From Sympetrum striolatum (lineage: Eukaryota; Arthropoda; Insecta; Odonata; Libellulidae), in NCBI GenBank assembly GCA_947579665.1, contig OX388346.1, forward strand, positions 88,848,615 to 88,912,614: a stretch of DNA of 64,000 nucleotides, read 5' to 3'. The position numbers and the translations under genes were made by a program. Under the pieces are notes generated by a model. The model was not told where the DNA came from. It saw nothing but the letters and a program-made list of their open reading frames with translations, and ran no database searches. Shown here piece after piece: positions 9,816 through 21,375 of this stretch; position 1 is the first letter of the stretch; each line of letters starts with the position of its first letter.

Positions 9816-12229
9816 TTCCAGTTTGCCTAGCATCAAGGATATTTTGTCCAAGTTATAGTCTGTGACACATTTTCAAGTTATGCTGTAAACATTCCCCATT
9901 TCAACGTTAAACGTATCTGTTTCATCATTGCAAAGTTTATTCACTGCTAATATTTAAAAATCATACAATTTGTGGGTGGCATTGAGATAAGATACATGTA
10001 TTGCCTATGCCATTAAGTTCTGATGAATTTTCCATTAGATGAAACTTCTATAATGAATCAATATACTTATTATCATGATTAAAAAAATAGTGTGCTATTT
10101 TAATTCTGCGTGATTCCTTGCCGCTTTTCAAAAAGTATAGAATGTCATCATAATTTTTCAACTGAGCTAGAGTTGTCAATCTTTCATTTTTTTTAAAGAT
10201 TCTCTACAGAGCATGGAATGAAAAACTAGTAGTTCTGCCTAAAATATCCTTAATTTAACAAGTAGATCTTTTGCATGCTAGATATATCCAGCCAAATAAA
10301 TTGATAAAATTTTTATTTATTATTGAATGCATAATTTTGTCTTTAAACACCCTTTATTATCATACAAAATCACCAACTCAAAGGCTGGTAGAATATTCAA
10401 ACCCTGTTGACTGTCAAAAGCCTTTGATTGGAAATTAAGTTAAAATCATTGTGTAATTTATATATTGGATTCATAGATGAATAATTTCAACTGTTTATCT
10501 TCATCATTAGATCAATTAAATTAACCAATAGCACAAATGGAGGAATATCCTCTTGAACCAAGGATAGTTAGGTCTTCAAAATGAGTTGGAAGGACTAAAT
10601 TTTTTAATTAATGTATTATTATATACACATCACTGCACGTAGATGCCATACCTGGTAGCAGTTTTAACAATTTAGAAATGCAATTTACTTTACACACAGT
10701 CAAAATTACATATAATTTCAAAAAGAATGGTTACTAGCAATGAGGGGTACATACATCTCTCTGGAATTTGCCCCAAAGGTAGGGAAACCCCTCAGAAAAC
10801 CTATCTTAGGCAGTTATAATCAACCTTTCAAGTAAGCAACTATTTATTTCTATGATCTTTGGTCTACGGAAATACCAATCAATTTTATTGATGCATGATG
10901 TATTACAATTCCATTAGCTCTTTCCTTGAGTGATTTAACTCAAGATGTGAATTATCCACCCCAGTCTGTGTCAATCTCAAGCAAAATAATGAAAAATTTC
11001 TTTAATCTTTTGCTCTGAAGTTTTTCATGAAATTTTTATCATTTTAAACCAGATAGGATAGTTAAAAAAATGCAAAATATCTTTTTTGAGTGGCTAATGT
11101 TTTATAGAAATGGGGATAACTTAATTTATCTTGTTCCAACAATTTTTAATATTAATGCATTCAAGTATTCTTACATTTACATTTCAGGAACCAATATAAT
11201 GATACAATCATATTTGTAATTATAATATCATATTTCCTAAGTTCATAATTCTAATTTCTGATACAATATATGGGCCATATTTTCATGAAGTTCAAATAAA
11301 AAGTAATCTCTCTGGTTATGCTTTGAATTGAGAAAGTATAACTTGTGTCATGCTACAAGTTATTGCAATGGGTAGGTTCATCACTAATGATTCACGGAAA
11401 GTAAAAATTATTATAGTTATATATTTTTATTAATTAAAAATTTCATGATGTTTGTCTCAATGTAAGAACCTCAGTAAAGTTCAGACTTAAAAATCCAATG
11501 AATTACGGTTGAATTTCGACAATAGTAAATATAAATGGTCCAAAATGTGATAAAAATATTCTAAGTTCTTATCACACGTGAGTGATTCTCGTGAACAATT
11601 TTAATAGGTTAAACTGTGTAAACTTACGAGTAAGAATAATATGCATTAAAGAGTTGTTTTTCCTGTATTACGTGTACTCCGTTTAACTTTTACAGTATAC
11701 ACTAGGTAGTAAAACGTGTTATTCCATCGACGGTGCTCATTTTCAGTATATCCTTTTAAGATGATGGTCAATCTCGATTGATTTCATTTATTATCATAAG
11801 CGGTTTTCATATCTACATACCGTTTTATTGCATATCTAATACATTTTGCAAACTTGCCCATGTGATTTGGATCGAGAGCGAAACTGAAAGCTTGAAAGCA
11901 ACAAACACCTCAAAAGGTAAACAAACGTCAGTCAACTGTCTTTGTTTTGGAAACGATGGAAACGACCAGGGGAGCGACTCTCGTTCATTTGTTCTCTAAG
12001 GGAGTTTCTTGGAGATTGCGTGTCGGTGTCACTACTTGTACTACATTGCGTTAAGGGGAGAGTAAATATGAAGTTAATATTAAATAATTCTTTATTAATA
12101 AAACCTTTATAACTACAATATGATGACAGAGGTCACCTTGACCTTATATGATTATTATTATATGGTAATATTTACATGATTTACAAAAACTTTCTCTCTA
12201 CAAATCCACGAATGAGGAGCCAGAATGGT
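9816..12229. other. Non-coding AT-rich DNA
   Basis: No gene or clear repeat was recognised. The last part (about 11880-12060) is less AT-rich and lies upstream of the first duplicated unit at 12.2 kb, so it could hold a promoter, but no specific element is visible. Confidence 0.35.
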
Positions 12230-12370
12230 TTAAACGGTCCAAACATTCGAAGGAAGCAAGCGAATTTACCTGAAGCGTCTTAATCTTAAATGTGATTTGC
12301 AATCGTTAATCGCAAAATAAAATATATTTGCGAAGAATTTGAATTTCAAGGAGATGAAGATTATTCTTCG

Positions 12371-12442
12371 ATGAGCTTGAGATTAAATATTTCTAATTTC
12401 CTAGCGGAAAGCAAAAGTAAGGAAATTAATGACGTAACATTG
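12371..12442 (+). other. Candidate first coding exon of unit A
   Basis: The open frame ATG...TTG encodes MSLRLNISNFLAESKSKEI then NDVTL and stops exactly at a strong donor TTG|GTAAGT. The frame stays open upstream for at least 30 codons. The equivalent segment in unit B aligns residue by residue, also ends TTG|GTAAGC at 16192, and contains one stop plus an ATG three codons before the end. Conservation of position, donor and phase between the two copies suggests a real exon, coding or not. No family is recognised. Confidence 0.3.
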
Positions 12443-12716
12443 GTAAGTGTATGACCTTTTGCTAACATTGTTCTATCCAGTTGATGAGATAGTGAAATTG
12501 TAATAAACTTTGTCATCTTGGAGTTACGCTATTATTGCGAAACGAAAATTGACGTTAAATATTCCGTAATAATGATATATGCGCTGTTTTATCGTTATGA
12601 ATATGTGTGAATGAATACTAGTGAATGAAATAATGCCGTTAAAGTGAATTTTGAATAACCTATCTGAAGTTAGATTCCTGCTAGTTTTATTTATTTGTTA
12701 AAATATTATCTTACAG

Positions 12717-12815
12717 GCACTCAGTATCGAAGCAGAAGATAAAGATGTAGGCTTCTTGTGTTATAAATGCAGAGGAGCTCTAAACTTCCGGAATTGTATA
12801 GAATATTTCCATTAA
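12717..12815 (+). other. Candidate second exon, duplicated at 12963 and about 16495
   Basis: Acceptor ttacag ends at 12716. In the phase set by the donor at 12442 it reads ALSIEAEDKDVGFLCYKCRG, then ALNFRNCIEYFH and a TAA at 12813-12815; a donor-like AAG|GTAAAA follows at 12820. A second copy starts at 12963 after the same acceptor and carries an early TAG. The third copy in unit B keeps the FRNEIEYY part open and also ends at a GTAAAA donor. It could be a short terminal exon or an exon of a non-coding RNA. Confidence 0.3.
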
Positions 12816-12962
12816 AAAGGTAAAAATGCATATTTTTGACGTTAAGTTTGTCTTTACGTAGTGTTAATCTCAAAGATAATGATGATATATCGATCCCAGC
12901 TGTCATATTAAAGGACTAAAACATAAGATTAGTTATTAATATGTTAAAATGTTATCTTACAG

Positions 12963-13206
12963 GCACTCAATATCATAGCAGAAGATAAAGATGTAGGATT
13001 CTTGTTTTAGGAATGCAGAGGAGTTCTAGGTTGCAAACTTCGGGAATTGTGTAGGATATTTCTTTTAAAAAGGTAAAAATTCATATTTATGATGTTAAGT
13101 TGGCTTTATAAATTTACACTACGTATACGTAGTGTAAATCTCAAAGATAATGATGATTTATCGATCCCAGCTATTACATTAAAGGACTAAAACATAAGAT
13201 TAGTGA
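12963..13206 (+). repeat. Local second copy of the 12717-12925 block
   Basis: Repeats 12717-12925 almost throughout, from gcactcaatat...agcagaagataaagatgtagg to tgatgat...tcgatcccagct, then attaaaggactaaaacataag. It has small insertions and an early stop in the candidate coding phase. Confidence 0.75.
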
Positions 13207-14044
13207 AACAATAAAGTGTAATAGCATCCTAAGAGGCAGGTTATCCAAACTCAACAGCAGACTTTTTTAATGTCCAAGGGAGGCAGTAAAGCATTCTTTA
13301 GTGATTCAAAACAGAATAATTAGGATTTTTAGTTACACTTAAAGCTTGTGTTTACTGGTTTTATGTGTAGTTTTACCACATTTTGCTGCTTACTTGGTGT
13401 TATGATACCTGTTGTTGTTTGTTACTTCTCTGTGGGATTTCACCTTTTCATGGTGTGGTGGATTTATTGGTCCAGTGAAGATATTTGTGGTGCCAGAATG
13501 TCTGTAGGAAGTTTATTTCCAAGTAACCAAGTTCTGCACTAATTAAAAGAATAAAACAGAGTAATTGAAATAACTCAGTATACCAAGAACATTTGTTTAT
13601 AGATTTTTTGTTTATCTCTGGCACATCATGCTTCATAGTCTAGGACATGTGGTTACTTCCAGATATGTAATAGCTATCGTGATTTGTAACCTCAGTTGAA
13701 ATTCACCTTTCGGTTGAGTGGATTGTGTGCTTCAATGAAGCCATTTGTGATAGCTATAATTTACTTAATCTATTTCCAAGTAACTGGATTCAAATTGTCC
13801 CCTGTAGTAGTGAATATCAAAATTTGTAAATGAGTGTGTATAGTAAAAATAGAAATAGTGTAGAATTAGTAAAAATATAATTCTTATATTATTTACTAAT
13901 TCCTCATTTACTTTGTGGTACCTAGCTATATACTACATCATGAAAGGAGTTATAAAGAGTAATTTATTCCACTAAAATTTTTATAAACAGATAGATTGCT
14001 TTATTCAACAAACAAGCTTTTTTATGGCAACAACTTAATTATTA

Positions 14045-14394
14045 TTAACCCTTGAAGTGAGGTTGTTGACCTCATTTCAAAGTCTGTTGTTATAGTCCAC
14101 AGCCTAAAAAAACATTTGTATAAAACGTATATCTTGCTGATATACTTTCATTGCTTTAGGACAAACTTTTCTTTTAATTTTAAATATATTTTGTTCAAAC
14201 ATTTTGCCTAGCAACAATTTTAGGGGGGGAAATGCAATAGTCTTATTATGGTGATATAAGTAAAATGAAGGTCCAATTAAGATATATATTTTCATAAGAA
14301 TTGAGATGTTATCACAATTTGACCCAAATAACAGAATTTAGAAAAATAAAACGGTAATTCAATTGCAGTTTTCTTACAGTCCTCAAAGGGTTAC
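14045..14394. mobile_element. TTAA-flanked MITE (piggyBac-like)
   Basis: The left end is TTAACCCTTGAAGTG at 14045 and the right end is the inverse, CTCAAAGGGTTAC at 14382-14394, about 350 bp in all. The target is TTAA on the left and a one-base variant TTAC on the right. A short inverted motif aggttgttgacct lies inside the left end, as in other piggyBac-type MITEs. No coding capacity. Confidence 0.5.
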
Positions 14395-14564
14395 GGGGCC
14401 ATAGTAAATGATAAGTAATGTTAATGTCTTGCCAGTAAACAAGAGGAAGTTGAATTTTTTCTCTTAGAACAGGTTTCATTCCTTGTTATAAGGATACTTT
14501 CCTTGCAAAAAGCTATTTTATGATACAAATTATATACCGTATAGAATTTCAGGAAATCCCTTGG

Positions 14565-14800
14565 AACTCGTGATGCATCATAAATACCTAGGAATTACAA
14601 TCAGTAGTACTTTTTCCTTCAAAGAGCATATTCGAAGTGTACTTGGAAAGGCGAATGGGATGCAAAGGTTAGCCAGTAGAATTCTGAGGGTATATTCATC
14701 TTAAGTAAAAGAAATTGCATATCTTTCCTTTATTTGACCTCTACTTTAGTATTGCTGTGCGATTTGGGATCCTCACGAAGTAGGATTAATTTCCAATCTT
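14565..14800 (+). pseudogene. Non-LTR reverse transcriptase fragment
   Basis: The translation gives LELVMHHKYLGITISSTFSF, then KEHIRSVLGKANGMQRL and, after stops, YCCAIWDPHEVGLI. These are the KYLGV.i...L.W..HI and YC..vWDP segments that follow the palm domain in Jockey/R1-type RTs. It is a short, badly decayed scrap inside unit A of the tandem duplication. Confidence 0.7.
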
Positions 14801-15859
14801 GATAGTTAGTTATTAACATTTAATTATTTTAGTAAAATTCCTCTCAACCAACCCTTCACTAAAATCACAGAAATATCTTTCCCTTCCCTACACCAAAATT
14901 TCAAGAATGCAAATGTCTGGTTTTTGGTTTGCTTTAACTAACCAGATGATGATGATGATCAATGCCTCTTTCTTTGAAACAGGTTATTTGTTTATAAAAA
15001 TTAGGATAATGTGGACACTTATAAGAAACTACTCTATATAACTCCTCTCTCATTAAATGTTTTAATTTTCTGTTAATTGCATTTCTATGTGAGATCTAGT
15101 AGATCAATGAGTGTGCTTTTCATTAAATGTGCCATCGTTTTCTTACTTATGAAATATACTTTCATATATTTAAGTGCTTTTTGTAGTGCAATGCATCTTG
15201 TATTGAAAAAGACTTGATGGATTTTCATTTTAATTATTTATTGTAAGAAAAACTAGTGCTTGCTGACTGTGATTTTTAATATAATTAACAGTGGTGAGCT
15301 CAGGATTGTTTCGGTTTTTAAAAGAATTTACTTGTTTGTACCTATTCCATCAAATATCAATTCAAAAATAGGTTTCTTTACCCTATGACTCCTTTTTAAC
15401 CACATTTGTAGTAAAGCTGGTATCTAAAGGGAGGAACTATCTGTATTTATGTTCACCAAAGTGAATTCTAAGATACCCATGCTTTTTTAAGTCTTCTAGT
15501 TTTGTACTTGTATAATTGTGAAAATGATACTCGAATTTCATCACGATATGCATTTTCTCTTTTAAATTTATTGTACAACATTTACGTTGAAACGCGTGAA
15601 TGTTTATAAATTGTATGTTCGATAATTATAGGCAGAGTACAGTTAGATAAATTTTTACGGCCATCACAATATTTTCTGTGATTACCGATTATCTAGCAAA
15701 ATTCATTATGTTGAAAAATGTATTTCTTCGTGTATAATGAAATGTTTTAATAAATTTTCCTATAAGAACATATTTTACTTGTAATTATTCATGTTCTCTA
15801 CAGCGGAATATACCTCTGCAAACCTAAAATAAATATAAAAATTTCGAAAGTACGGGATA

Positions 15860-16192
15860 TTTACAAAAGCGTAGCAGCCGTATTGCTAGCAGACGACTAA
15901 CAGCGCCACTGGGGCCACTGGCGGTAGTCTCCGAAGAAGTGCCTTACCTCCCCTTCTTATGGAGAGTCGCCCCCATGGAAACGACGGACGCTTCCGACCC
16001 TCCCGCTCCCGACGGATTCCAAAACAGGGAAACTCAGAAAGAATCTAAGAAACGTAGCTAAACATAAAAACAGGCGCTTGGATTCAGTATACCCAAAGAA
16101 GAACGTTCGAAGGCCTACATAAAAGATCGCTATTTAAAAATGATTATTTTAGCGAAAGTTACAGCTAAATCAACAACGAGATGGCAACGTTG
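15860..16192 (+). promoter_or_regulatory. GC-rich candidate promoter / 5' exon of unit B
   Basis: An island of CpG-containing, less AT-rich sequence (about 15870-16030) stands out from the AT-rich surroundings. It ends at an ATG followed after four codons by the donor TTG|GTAAGC at 16192. The position matches the candidate first exon of unit A. No TATA box or clear initiator was found; the call rests on composition and the splice donor. Confidence 0.3.
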
Positions 16193-18200
16193 GTAAGCAA
16201 ACATAAATATGGCCACTAAATGCTTCAAAAATAAGGGATTACTGAGATAAATAAGACAGGGCACAGGATTCATAGAAAAAATATATTGTTTAGAATAATA
16301 ATGGTTTGCGTTCTGTTCACATCTTGCTATACTTTCCCTTCTTTCTTGCTAAGTCTCAAGTTTCCGATAAATTCCTATATAATACCAGTATTTATGTCTG
16401 CCGTAATTGGTTATCGGTATTTATCTCGGTTGTAATCGTTGTAATTGCTGTAAGTCATGTTTCATGACTATCCCATACTTCATATGTCTAATCGCAGTAG
16501 ATGCAGACAATGCCGACTTCCGGAATGAAATAGAATATTACACAGAAGAGGTAAAAATGAATATTCGCAAATAAAAGTTCAAGTTTGTCATTATGGAGAG
16601 TGAATCGTCAAGATAAGTGATACTTGGATCCCAAATATCATAGTTTTGTTCCCAGGATGCTCCTAACCAACGTTCTTTCACATTAAAATGATTGCGCCAA
16701 TTCTTGGAAATTTTATGTGAAGTAATTACCGGGAAGTTAGAGAATCAAGACAGGCGCCTCTGTAATGTAAACTGCAAAGACATCTTTCTAAATAATTCTG
16801 GGTTTGACGCTAGGCTTATGCAAAATTCACGTACATAAGATACAAATGAAGTATATATTCATTCAGTATTAATCAGACACTTGACCATGTTAGGTACCTC
16901 TTCATAGTTTTGTTCGTATAGTAGACAATATGTGTGACAATATAAAGGAAACTCATTCCACAATAAATTGGAATATTTGAGTAGGTAGATTTTGTGGAAT
17001 TCTTGGTGGGATTCAGAGATACCTAATTTCGACAGGCCTGCTATTCAAGGGTCTTGAAATGTGACTATGAGTCACCGTACTGACTTCCTTGGAATAAAAC
17101 TGTAAACTTAAAGTTACTTAAGCAAAGAAAGTGTAGCTGCTTATCAAGTGACAGCTTAACCAAGATCCACAGTTGATTCTTTTTAACATCTAAGGGTGGC
17201 ATAAATAATTCTTCAGGAGTGCAAGAAACAAAAGAGGCTGTTATACTTAAAGTTTAGGTTTTCTATTTTTTGTGCAGTTCTATCACATTTTGCTTCATAG
17301 TTTAGAACATTAAGGTTACTTTAAGCAATGATAACTATTGCGGTTTGTTATCCACCTCTCTGTGCGATTTCACCTTTTCATGTTGGAGTGGATTGTCCAA
17401 TGAAGATATTTGTGATGCTACTTTGTCTGTAGAAAGGTTATTGCCAAGTAACTAGATTAATAAGGTGCCATATTGTTTAGTATTCAAGTAGTGATGATCG
17501 AAATTGGTAGAATAGTAAGTTGTCTCAAATAATCAGGTAGTGATTTAATCTAAGCTGAAATTCTTTCCTGAAAAGTTTTGTGGCTTTTGAATCATAAAGC
17601 AATAAAAATACTTAATTAGTATTTGCATTTCTGTACTTATTCAATCAAACTGAATTCAAAATATGTTTCTTTATCTAATGAATTCCCTCTTAAACATAGT
17701 AAAGCACGTATCTTAATTGAAGTTCACTATAAGTATGATTAAACAAAGCGAATTTTGAGATACCTACATTTATAGTCTTCTGGTTTTGTATTATTGTTGC
17801 TTATATAACTTATATTCTGATTCCATAGAAATATTTATTTTCTGTAACCTCTTAAATTTATTGCATGTAAATTCATTTATATGAAAACAAATGTGAATGT
17901 TTATACATTTTATAATTCTGTTTGAGAAGTAGGGCAGAGTATAGTGATATTGATATGATGTAAAGTATATTGATAAAGGAAAAATAACTATGGAATAGAG
18001 TAGTCATGAAATAATAAATTCATATTAGAAATAACTGTGGTATATTGTTAGAATTGTAGAAATCCATATGCATATGGTCATCAGAATATTTCTTGTGTCA
18101 CTTATCTAGTAGTGCTTATAATGTTGTAAAAGTTCCTTTACTTCTTATCATATAATGAAAAGTTTTAGTGAATTCTCTCTTAAAAACATATTCTAATTTT
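16050..18200 (+). repeat. Unit B of the diverged tandem duplication
   Basis: Collinear with unit A (12230-15790; see that entry). Unit B lacks the MITE and RT scrap present in unit A and keeps the FRNEIEYY frame open. It has extra sequence at about 16660-17090. Confidence 0.7.
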
Positions 18201-18340
18201 ATAAGAGTATTTCATTCCATGGTTTGAAAACCCATTCAAAGACACTATATATTGCTGATGCCATGAAGCTAAACTGGTATAAAGATTTCTGAATGTTAAC
18301 AGTATAGAGATTACGATAAAATGTTTTCTTTTATCTCCAG

Positions 18341-18435
18341 AACATTCTAAATGTGTTAAACAGGTCCTACAGGGGGAAGTGAATGCAATGGTTGTGAATG
18401 GGAAAGTGGAATGGACAGCAGTTTGTGGAGTATAG
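18341..18435 (+). other. Candidate 3'-terminal coding exon after unit B
   Basis: The acceptor ttttatctccag (18340) is followed by two bases and an open frame reading HSKCVKQVLQGEVNAMVVNG, then KVEWTAVCGV and TAG at 18433-18435. Composition and residue choice look protein-like. It lies just downstream of duplicated unit B and on the same strand, so it may be the last exon of that transcript. The needed upstream phase (one base) cannot be confirmed, and no family is recognised. Confidence 0.3.
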
Positions 18436-18664
18436 AAAAAGGACCTATGAAAGTTACACCTACAGTTTGAGGGATTGGCATTTATTTTAAAGAATGCAAA
18501 TAATAGGACTTGGAACTTATCAAGATCTCATTTAGTAATTGTTTTTGTTTAATTTTTGAAATTGAATCTTTTAATTTTTTTAACCATATCTCCAGCTCTA
18601 TCTTAAGCAGAAGGTGATCTTGTTAAATGTCAGCTCCTTGTTGTCTATGTATCTCTCTTCCATA

Positions 18665-19020
18665 CCCTTTTTCCAGATTGTTGTCGGCTGAGCCAGAATA
18701 CGCTTGTGTGCCTTTCCCTTTTCTAGCCAATCACAGAAGAGGGGAATTCGAAGGAGGACCCTCTCTGACCTCCAAGCATTTCACGTCGCTCTTCAGCGTT
18801 GCCAAAGTTACTCATTCACTTAGTTACTTTCTTAAGTTCAGCTTAGTGTATAATTGTATTTTGAGAGAAAAGGTGATTAAGAGACACAAATATTGCATTC
18901 TATGGGACAGTATTTCCAAGTACTTGCAACGCTGGTCAACTCCATGGAGGGGAGGAGTGAGGGGAAAGGTGGCCTCTCATTGGCTCTCCTCCTCCAGTCA
19001 CCAACAGTTAGGAAAAAGGG
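18665..19020. mobile_element. GC-rich MITE copy 1 (CCCTTTTTCC termini)
   Basis: Left end CCCTTTTTCC at 18665, right end GGAAAAAGGG at 19020, 356 bp. Subterminal blocks on both sides carry a CCAAT / ATTGG motif (18728 and 18980). It is followed by TATACTGTT and then by a second copy of the same family. Long open frames on both strands here are by-products of composition. Confidence 0.7.
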
Positions 19021-19029
19021 TATACTGTT

Positions 19030-19383
19030 CCCTTTTTCCGAACTGAAGGCGGCTGGGCATGAGAGAGCGCCAATGAGAGGCATTTCCCCTGCCACCTTGA
19101 CATTCGGCTTCGTCCTACTCACTCCTTCCCCCCATGCGGTCGACCAGTGTTGCCAGAACTTGTAAATAGAAGCACGTTTGGGGCGAGACGACGACTTTGC
19201 GCTACTACTAAGTTAGGAAATTTGGCAACGCTGAATGTTGAAGAGCGACGTGCACTGTTCGTAGGTCTGAGAGAGACTGTGACCTCTCCCACACCCTCAC
19301 GTTCCCCACTTCTGTGATTGGCTAGAAAAGGGAAAGGCAAGCAAGGGAATCTTGGCTCAGCCGCCTTCAGTTCGGAAAAAGGG
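19030..19383. mobile_element. GC-rich MITE copy 2, adjacent to copy 1
   Basis: Starts CCCTTTTTCCGAACTGAAGG and ends with the exact inverse, CCTTCAGTTCGGAAAAAGGG, 354 bp. The inverted ends are long (over 30 bases, near-perfect). The 9 bases between the copies (TATACTGTT) and those after copy 2 (TATACTAGT) agree at 7 positions, hinting at a 6-9 bp target duplication. CCAAT and ATTGG motifs recur at about 19071 and 19316. Confidence 0.75.
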
Positions 19384-19575
19384 TATACTAGTATAAAATC
19401 AATCTTCTTCGGATACCTATCCCAAGGAGTTTTCAAAGAGTAAAGGTTTTTCATGAATGAGTCTGGCACCCATGCACAACGAGAAGCGTAATTTTTCGCG
19501 TGAACTGTTCTCATGAACGCGAACCTATGCTTTGGCAAATCTACGCATTGGAGGCACCTGCGCACTATCTACAGC

Positions 19576-19752
19576 ATGGAAACTACAATAAAACAAACTA
19601 AATGTGACAATAGTGAGATAGCAGTAGAAAATGCCGGCCTAAGGGCCAAAGGTCGAGAGAGTAACTCCCAAAAGGATGTATACAGGAGAAGAGAAGAGTT
19701 TTCCACATATTTAATAGAAATTGGGCAGGTTCCATGGCAATGGATTGTCTAA
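19576..19752 (+). other. Orphan ORF, unrecognised
   Basis: The ATG-initiated frame reads METTIKQTKCDNSEIAVENA, continues with a basic/acidic middle and ends VPWQWIV before TAA. About 58 codons with a protein-like residue mix, but no family, splice site or poly(A) signal supports it. Confidence 0.2.
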
Positions 19753-20016
19753 TATCAAAAGTAGAATGAAATCTAACATCAGTATGAAATCCCTTTATTT
19801 CTCTTGCTGGGCAAACTACATTAAATTCGTTCAGTCTTAAATCTAAGTGCAGCTGTATCCTGACATGGCATTCCCCTAAGCAAGTGATGAGCGGCCACAC
19901 TCATCCCTCAGTTGATTCCTTATCAAGGAGATCTACCTCTTTCCTTCTGCCATTACTCACTGAAAATAATGCATTTGGTTTCAAACTACATTTCATTTGG
20001 CAGTTGGTAGGTAACC

Positions 20017-20620
20017 TTCAACCTCGAGTACTCGCATCTGGGTCAAATCGACCCATGTGAAATTTAAAATTGCATATCTTTTTATTAGTGCTTTTTTACG
20101 TCTTCTTTCTCATAGTAGCTGAGTTTTAGAATGTTCTGAACCAGTCATGCATTTTCGCCAAATCAGAAATGGAAGTTTAATTATTTAAACAAATTTTTCT
20201 TAGCAGTAGTGCCAGGTAGATGAAAGACCTTTACGTAAAATATTGCATTTTTGACCTTGTTTCCGCCTTAATTTTTATAAATATTATATAAATTTCATAT
20301 AATTAACAATTATCATTAATATACTAAATGTTGTTTTATTTTTAAACAGTTTACTTTTTATACGCAATATTCCAAATTCATCAGCCATATACTCGGTATC
20401 AGGGATATTGAATTTTTACTGAATGTTAAAATTATTTGAAAATATTTATTTGATTTGATTTTAATTACCAGGTTAACCATTAATTAATAAGACATCATCG
20501 CTAATGAATTAAAAATGTATTCACTACATTTCGAGACAATTTACCCCTTTGGAAGATGTCGGGTTGATTCCACCCGCCTGACTGACGTGACGATTTGGGA
20601 CGCGAGTACTCGAGGGTTAA
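20017..20620. mobile_element. TTAA-type MITE with CCTCGAGTACTCG ends
   Basis: The right end is TTAACCCTCGAGTACTCGCG read inwards from 20620; the left end at 20017 is TTCAACCTCGAGTACTCGCA. The left target is a one-base variant of TTAA. A palindrome gggtcaaatcgaccc lies just inside the left end. TTAA plus CCC start plus a GTCAAA/TTTGAC-type subterminal motif points to piggyBac. About 600 bp, no coding capacity. Confidence 0.6.
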
Positions 20621-20809
20621 CATAGTAAAATTAATTATAGGAGAGAAATTGCATCAAAGGGTATCTTATAGGCCAAGTACAAGATATTTAATTAACTCAG
20701 GGTGTCCATTTGTTTTCATTCATTTACATTTATTAACTGATGGGATGATATAACAATTTTAGCCAAAAGAATGTAGTCAAGAGGTGTAAGAGTAGGTGAT
20801 TGAGGTAAA

Positions 20810-21375
20810 TTCACCTATTCTTACTTGGAATTCTTACTTCTTGATTGGAATCATATTTTGGGGCAACTCGCATAAGGCAAAGAGAATTTTTATTCTCCAG
20901 AAAAGGGCACTAAGAACTATTCTTGGGCTCAAACCAATCACTTCCTGCAAAGATTACTTTATTTCACATGGAGTAATGACACTTCCTTTTATTTATGAAT
21001 GTGTTTGCTTTGCTAAACAGTTTCCCAATTATTTAACTGCAACTTCTTCCATTCATTCATATGACACCAGACAGAAGGAGATCTTAATCTACAGAAGTTG
21101 CACCTGTCTGAAAATGGATGCCACTATCAATGTAAAATTCTCTATAATGCTCCTCCTTATAGTTTGAAGTCTTGTGCTTCTCTCTCTCTATTTAAGAGCA
21201 AAGTCAAAAGTTTTGTTTTAAAGCATGCTTTTTACAGCAGTGATGAGTTCTTAAACATGTAATTACTATCCTTACTTTTTTATATTGCACTTTTTTGTGA
21301 TGTAGTAATCGTAATTGTAATATCTTTGACATGTCCTGTATATGTTTTTGCATATCTTTGGACAAAATAAATAAA
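20810..21375 (+). pseudogene. Non-LTR retrotransposon 3' tail (RT C-terminal end)
   Basis: Reads LIGIIFWGNSHKAKRIFILQ, KRALRTILGLKPITSCKDYF, PFIYECVCFAKQ, HSYDTRQK and then, after a one-base frame change at about 21125, QCKILYNAPPYSLKSCASLS, LFKSKVKSFVLKHAFYSSDE and a stop. These are the GI.FWG, iQKRa.R.i, hnTR and iynkLP...k motifs closing CR1/Jockey-like RTs. An AATAAAATGC-type 3' end follows near 21370. Nothing upstream of the RT C-terminal part is present. Confidence 0.85.

Larger units (their letters stand above)
12230..15790 (+). repeat. Unit A of a diverged tandem duplication
   Basis: Unit A and unit B (16050-18200) share blocks in the same order. They are a 5' block with cattcgaagg and a donor TTG|GTAAG (12442 versus 16192); a block with acttccggaat...gtaaaaatg (12787 versus 16516); a block around tgtgggatttcaccttttcatg (13430 versus 17365); and a block from taggtttctttaccctatga to ggcagagtacagt (15370-15650 versus 17660-17950). 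Unit A is longer because it contains internal copies (12717 and 12963; 13350-13550 and 13625-13800), a TTAA-type MITE and an RT fragment. Divergence is substantial, so the duplication is old. Confidence 0.7.

Noticed and set aside
18627..19565. Several long frames on both strands (up to 148 codons)
   Set aside because: They arise from the GC-rich MITE pair and its inverted repeats; the same peptide pieces recur from each terminus.
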